In this document: in pieces, positions 59,319 through 64,000 of the stretch
How positions within the stretch are numbered: the first letter of the stretch is position 1
Layout of the letters: every line of letters begins with the position of its first letter
Source: Podaxis mareebaensis
Taxonomy: Eukaryota; Basidiomycota; Agaricomycetes; Agaricales; Agaricaceae
Reading direction: 5' to 3'
Assembly (NCBI GenBank): GCA_018524725.1
Contig: JAEUWP010000470.1
Span: 1 to 64,000, forward strand
DNA: 64,000 nt
The notes under the pieces: model-generated
The model's input: the letters and a program-made list of their open reading frames with translations, nothing else
Told to the model about the DNA's origin: nothing
The model's database searches: none
Made by a program: the position numbers and the translations under genes

Positions 59319-59597
59319 TCAGCACTTGCACTCGCCAGGCTTGCATGCGCAACTGTGAACACGCCGTATAAGTATCAACAAGGAGCTTAAGTAGAGACAT
59401 CGGTGATACTCACTTGGCACCACAGTTGCAGCTGTTGCTGCCGCAACCATTCTGGTTCTTGGGGGTGTCGTTGGCGCCGCAGTTGCAGCCGGTACAGGTA
59501 GAGGTCTTGGTGGAACACTCGGGCTGGAAGGGGGAGAGGTGCAGGTTAGTGAGGCATTCAAATGACTCGAAGACCAATGCTGAAGAGAACTAACCAT
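59319..59597 (-). CDS. Metallothionein, 48 residues, ATG-only first coding exon
   Basis: Exons 59597-59595 (the ATG alone), 59523-59414 and 59352-59319 join to 48 residues with ten Cys (21 percent). It reads MPECSTKTSTCTGCNCGAND through SNSCNCGANCACKPGECKC with no aromatic residues. CxC and CxxC pairs are the metal-thiolate clusters that bind Cu(I), Zn or Cd in the cytosol, giving metal storage and tolerance. Basidiomycete metallothioneins are of this size range (about 25-60). The unspliced frame is misleading because the introns are translated. The donor GTTAGT directly follows the ATG. The upstream TATA and CGG-N11-CCG (59598-59690) suggest inducible expression. Confidence 0.9.
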   Translation of the reverse strand: MVSSLQHWSSSHLNASLTCTSPPSSPSVPPRPLPVPAATAAPTTPPRTRMVAAATAATVVPSEYHRCLYLSSLLILIRRVHSCACKPGECKC

Positions 59598-59690
59598 GAT
59601 GTTGAAGGAAGTAAATTAAGTTGGGGGACCATCCACTGCAGCTGCAAGCCCTTTTATATCTATCGGCTACTCAGGAGCCGACTAATTTGA
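59598..59690 (-). promoter_or_regulatory. Metallothionein promoter: TATA box and CGG-N11-CCG
   Basis: Minus-strand GATATAAAAG (plus 59651-59660) lies about 55 bp before the ATG. Just upstream, CGG-N11-CCG spans 59664-59680 within the inverted repeat TCGGCT-N7-AGCCGA. CGG-N11-CCG is the spacing bound by Gal4-type Zn2Cys6 dimers. The cognate factor is unknown. Confidence 0.45.
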
Positions 59691-60302
59691 GAGGAACAAT
59701 GACGTTCATCAAGATAAGGCGATGCTTGGATAAGATATCGAAGTAGGTAGAACATGTGAGTGACCTCGACAAGAACGTACCGAATGTATCAGCAACAGTC
59801 GTGATTGGTACACTGTTGTCAGGGTTTCCTTGGAATCAGAGTGATTCGCAAGACCGTGGAAGACAAATTTGGAAATCAATAATATTCAAGTGCACTCATC
59901 GTGACTTGTGGTTGCTCTGGCCGAGGTTGAGCGGTTTGTTGGATGCACCAGTAATGTATTGAGAGATTTTATGGGTACGAGCGGAGAATTCAAACAGGTT
60001 TATGTAGATGCTGTATCCCTTCGTTATGCCTGACAAAAATGCGTAATGCGATCTTTTCTGGAGGCAAACGTGTGTCAGCCGTGTATGCTCCGTCCCAGAA
60101 CAATCTTGCCTTAGGACGTCGAAATCTAGGGCCTTAGCTCCGTAAGACTGAACCTCGCCATATCCAGCATTTTATGGGCGCTAGAACACATCAGAACGTG
60201 GGGAAGAGAAGCATGGTGTGAATTTGGGGGGTGTCAAAATCGGTTAACTCTGGCTGTTAACCCTTCGTTGGGTCCACCAGCTCGCAGTCGCGTACAGCAA
60301 CG
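59691..60302. other. Divergent intergenic region
   Basis: About 610 bp between the metallothionein promoter and the CN-hydrolase ATG. A 68-codon plus frame at 59756-59962 has no homology and starts within promoter sequence. Nothing else supported. Confidence 0.4.
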
Positions 60303-62074
60303 ATGAGGGTTCTCGAGCGAATGCTCTTTGACAACCACTCTCATATAACATATGCCAGTCTTGCTGGCATTCTATCGATATTCTCCTTGGGTCCCACTCC
60401 GGGGATGATCCCTATCATCCTCACTCTATCCACCCTTCTGATATACTCGCGAAAGATCTTTCCAACGTACGCCCGACACACCGTTCGAAACACTGCAGTA
60501 TTATGGGCATCCATTACCATAGGCGGCTCCATCCCAAGATTGTCTTCATCGATCCACGCACTATCCCAACCAAGCGCTTCCATCGCGTCGCTCTTCCTCC
60601 TTTCGGGGGTTACATCAGTACTCAGTATCGTCGCCTTGTTCCTTGATACCAAAGCCAGCAGGTTTCTCAGATCTGACTCGGTTTTGGCTTTCCCTGCGAT
60701 CTGGGCCACGTCCTGGGCCACGATTGCGCACCTCAGTCCACTTGGCACGTTGTCAACTTGGAGCCCTGTGGAAGGAACTGGGGCATATGGCTGGCTTGTC
60801 CCCTTACTCGGTCCGGAGTCCCTCAATTGGGTTGTGGCTGCGTGGGCAGTTGTCGTCTCGCAGACTCTGACGTCTTTGTACATGGGGTCTAGGGACGAAG
60901 ATGATTCACTTCCAGCTCCCTTGATCGCCACCGAAATGAGCACAAATGGCCACGATCACCTGGCTGGGAGCGAAACTTCGGGTGTACGCAGCACTTTGAC
61001 GGAGAAGAATAAGACTGCGCTTTTGGCTGCGGTCCTTGTTCTTCTCACTGTGCCATCGTACATCACCAATTCGCTTCCCCTGCCACCCGGAGATGTCAGC
61101 CAGGTTACACCTTTGACTGTTGGGTGCGCGCTGCCAACATTTGACGAGTACGGAGTGCATGAGCTTGACTTTGAACACTACTTGGCCGAGAGCAAGAAGT
61201 TGGACAGCACTGCACACTTTATCCTTTGGCCAGAGGGAGCTGTCCGCTTCAAATCCGAAGCCCAGAAGAATAACGCTCTGGCAGACGTACGCGAAAAAGT
61301 GCGGCATGCATTTGTTGGTGTCGCGTTTGAGGAGACTCTGGATGATCCAAAGGATTCCAAGAAACGCAAGCGCACCGGTATTGCTATTGTTTCCAACAAG
61401 AGTACCACCCCCCACCTTGTTTACTACAAGCAACACTTAGTTCCCAGTAAGTTCTCTCTAGTAGCCATGGTTTTTGCATCTTAATGGTCTTTGCAGTCGC
61501 GGAATCCTTCTCCCTCACCCACTCCCGTGAGTCTCCCAGTGCTTTTATGGCGGAAATTATATACCACGGGAAGCGATATCCAATACCCGGCCATAAACGC
61601 GAATTGCCTGTAACTTCCTCTATCTGCCTCGACTTTTCCGCCCCCTCCCTGTTCAAGGATCTAGACGTGAGGCCTGGCTTGATTCTTGCTCCCGCGCGTA
61701 CCTGGGACGTCACTGTCGGGTACACCATGTGGAAGCAAGCATCGCAGCGAGCTCATGAAATCGGGAGTACCCTCCTCTGGTGCGATGGGGGTGCAGGCGG
61801 CGTTAGTGGCGTCGCTGGACACGGGTACAATGAAGTTATGCAAGTAGGTTCCGGATCCTGGGTTCGCAATATCGGCCTAGAATACCCCTTCGACGAACGC
61901 CGGCGCACTTTGTACGCGCGATCCGGCAACTCTGCCCTTTTGTTGTTCTGGGCTCTGGCCGCCGGCTCCGCGCTGGTGCAACGAGGCAGAGACGTTGTGA
62001 ACCTTGCTCTCGGAAGGTTTAGAAGAAGGTCGGTTTCGTCTGGCCCGCCCGTCGGGAACTTATTAGATGACTGA
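60303..62074 (+). CDS. Membrane CN-hydrolase, apolipoprotein N-acyltransferase (Lnt)-like
   Basis: Predicted 573 residues from exons 60303-61446 and 61497-62074. The N-terminal about 200 residues are strongly hydrophobic, with six or so TM segments (IIPIILTLSTLLIYSR, LNWVVAAWAVVVSQTL, and a further one, ALLAAVLVLLTVPSYI). A C-N hydrolase domain follows and holds the nitrilase triad: Glu in ILWPEGAV, Lys in YYKQHLVP, Cys in SSICLDFSAP. A last TM (LLLFWALAAGSALVQ) ends the chain. TM-nitrilase-TM is the architecture of bacterial Lnt, which acylates lipoprotein N-termini. S. pombe and other fungi have related proteins of unknown role. As bacterial-type lipoproteins are absent, the substrate here is an open question; a lipid- or GPI-related acyl transfer is possible. 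Confidence 0.85.
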
Positions 62075-62637
62075 GATGTAACTTGTGTGGGGTATGTCTT
62101 GCGTGTTTCACGTTCTTGTCTGTGGAGTCATTTATTTGCTTTCGGCCGTACTAGCTTCTATGAGTCCCTATATCGCGCTTACCCAGTGTTTTGGGTAGAG
62201 TTTGCCTAAAGTGTACAGTCCCCCCTGTTGTTTACGCCTTGAGATGAATTCTGAACATGCGTTGTCCATGCATTCGATCTTTGATGAGAAGATACCTCGG
62301 TGTAATTCATAAGTATGCTTTTGATATATGATGTTATGAGCCTCAATGCTTTGCAAAATTTTTGAACGAACGATTAGAGGGAGGGTGGGCAAGTGGGAGA
62401 ACAATAGGGAGAGCTGCGTCTGAAATGATCTGATGGGCCGTCACGAGTAAGCGCTAGTGCAGTGTCCGAGGTTGTGACGAACAGCGCCAGACCCCGCAGC
62501 GAACGACGACCACGAGGCTGTCGGATTTGGATTATCGACGGCAGGAGCTAATTTTTCATTCGACACGCCGATTCCAGCACTTTTGAATAACAAAACCAGG
62601 CTCATCCTCGGTATCTCTCCCCACAGGTCCATCGTAA
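62075..62637. other. Intergenic
   Basis: 563 bp downstream of the Lnt-like gene. A minus frame at 62441-62632 was not accepted. The start exon of the next gene may lie here but could not be placed. Confidence 0.4.
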
Positions 62638-64000
62638 GGACTTGTCTGGGTCACTACGTCGCGCTCAAACTCTTTCTTCGAGTCGAAGTTTGCTCAAAGC
62701 CTTCGCGGCTCTCTGCGCAGCTCGACCTCCAAGCGTCCTGCTCTCAGCTCTCGTTCGTATCACCGGCACCCCGGGAAATCGAACGACCTACAGTCCCCAA
62801 GTGCGGAGGACTTTCATTTCATTACAAGGGACGACCTCTACCCAGGTGCAGACCATCCGCAGGACTCGCCTCAATACCGCAAAGGTCCGACTAAACCTTC
62901 GCCGCTACGACCTTCGGATTCGACATCGGAGTCAGACAACTCTGGTGAACTACCCACCCCTCGCCTCCGCAACCGTATCAGCGACATCTCGGACCTCACT
63001 ACTCGGTTCCCGAAACCGCCAACACATATCCCGCTGCCTATTGCACAACAGTACGCAGATCCCAATAGCAGGTCGTTTAGTAGGCATCATTTGAACGGTG
63101 CGAGCCTTCCATTATGTGTGAGGTTTCTAATAATCATTGTTGCCACAGAGTCCAGACAACCTGTCTATCATCCCTCACCACTGAATCCTACTACGAATCA
63201 AAAAATTCCCTCGAGGAGGAGAGAATCTGCACACGTTCCGTCGCCAGTACCTCCTGCTCCGTCGCAGAGCAAATTTAAGGTAGCCAAATCCTTTCTTCGG
63301 AAGCTAACAGGAAAGTTCTCGAAGAAACAACCCAAAACCCCCCGCAATCCACCTGCCCCACAACCACCTGTCAGGACCTACGAATTCGTGAACCCTAGCC
63401 AACTTAGAGACTCCCCTAGCCCCAAACCCAAGTACGGATATATCACAGGTTCTCCGCGATCATCCTTCACACCTCCGTCTCCATCTTGGTTGAGTCGTAA
63501 CGTACCGCTATCTCCTCCTACCCATAACGAACACAATTCTTACGCAGAGTTCACTGGAAGTCTCGGGGAGAACAATTCGTTTGCGATCCACTCGACTTTT
63601 CTGCCTCCAGACTTAACTGGTAGACCACGTCGTCATCCTCACAACGATCGTACTGCTTCGCCAAGGTCACCGCTATTAGCACCTTCATCGCCTCCACTAC
63701 CGACAAAACAAAGTACACCTCACCCTTCGCCTCCTTCGCACCGGCATTATCGACCCCCTACACCACCTAAAGGCCGACGCCGACGTTCTCGCGCGCCTTC
63801 TGCTCCAGAGGAATCCATACTTGGAGATCTTGCGAGCTCACATCCCACACATCACAGACGCAGCCACTCGTCTCCCCCCAATAGAGATACGACATCCTCA
63901 TCTACAGTGAGTAGCTCTCACCCCTTCAAACCCTGTCCAATGTTATGACTTTGCACACCAGACCCCGCTATCCTACGCATCTCTACCACAAAACCGGGAT
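62638..64000 (+). CDS. Ser/Pro-rich hypothetical protein, 3' end outside window
   Basis: Exons 62638-63097, 63149-63906 and 63962-64000 (continuing past the edge) join in one frame. A stop codon (TAA at 62635-62637) precedes the first exon in this frame and there is no ATG nearby, so the true start must be in an upstream exon that I could not place. The product is a basic, Ser/Pro/Arg-rich chain: for example FAQSLRGSLRSSTSK, PTPRLRNRISDISD, then KSFLRKLTGKFSKKQPK, a positively charged amphipathic helix. It then has many SP/TP sites and PxxP motifs such as PPTPPKGRRRR. No folded domain recognised. It could be a scaffold or regulator, but function is unknown. Confidence 0.6.

Overview
The window is nuclear DNA from a filamentous basidiomycete, most likely an Agaricomycete. 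Genes are dense on both strands and broken by many short GT-AG introns, mostly 45-80 nt. Several families point the same way: a Pro/Ser-rich Tea1-type kelch protein, a fungal F-box/LRR protein, a short Cys-rich metallothionein, and secreted T1-type ribonucleases. I joined exons by hand. Where exon coordinates are given they keep one open frame end to end, but no transcript was available.

Layout. 1-1718: 3' part of a cytochrome P450. 2700-7537: complete Ty1/copia retrotransposon with identical 157-bp LTRs, a 5-bp target duplication and one intact gag-pol frame. 8857-10121: single-pass membrane protein with a PPxY tail. 10359-12549 (-) lipase and 12662-13058 (+) tiny C2H2 zinc-finger protein, divergent over 112 bp. 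13419-17847: replication nuclease-helicase DNA2. 19108-24063: Tea1-like kelch/coiled-coil polarity protein. 25576-30666 (-) RRP5 and 30882-31755 (+) SF3A2, divergent over 215 bp. 32130-34487 (-): allantoate-permease-type MFS transporter. 36040-37513 (-): two tandem guanyl-specific RNases. 38601-41269 (-): Pal1-like morphology protein. 42032-44526 (-) KEN-box protein and 44735-46655 (+) SLD2, divergent over 208 bp. 47315-49677: F-box/LRR-like protein. 50011-51817: proteasome lid RPN5. 51938-52886 (-): mitoribosomal mS23. 53112-55696 (-): 4CL-like acyl-CoA ligase ending in AKL. 56002-57090: Mediator MED7. 57555-57681: U6 snRNA. 57895-58602: BCL7-like protein. 59319-59597 (-): metallothionein whose first coding exon is only the ATG. 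60303-62074: membrane CN-hydrolase resembling apolipoprotein N-acyltransferase. 62638-end: Ser/Pro-rich protein leaving the window.

Themes. Most genes are housekeeping: DNA replication (DNA2, SLD2), RNA processing (RRP5, SF3A2, U6), transcription (MED7, BCL7-like), proteolysis (RPN5, F-box) and polarity (Tea1-like, Pal1-like). MCB-like ACGCG elements sit upstream of both DNA2 and SLD2, which fits shared G1/S control. Accessory functions are the P450, lipase, transporter, RNases, acyl-CoA ligase and metallothionein. I found no CRISPR array, rRNA, tRNA or clear biosynthetic cluster. The most unusual items are the half-tRNA-type primer site of the copia element, micro-exons of 3, 8 and 11 nt, the U6 3' hairpin, the BCL7-like and Lnt-like proteins, and bZIP- and Gal4-type sites in two promoters.
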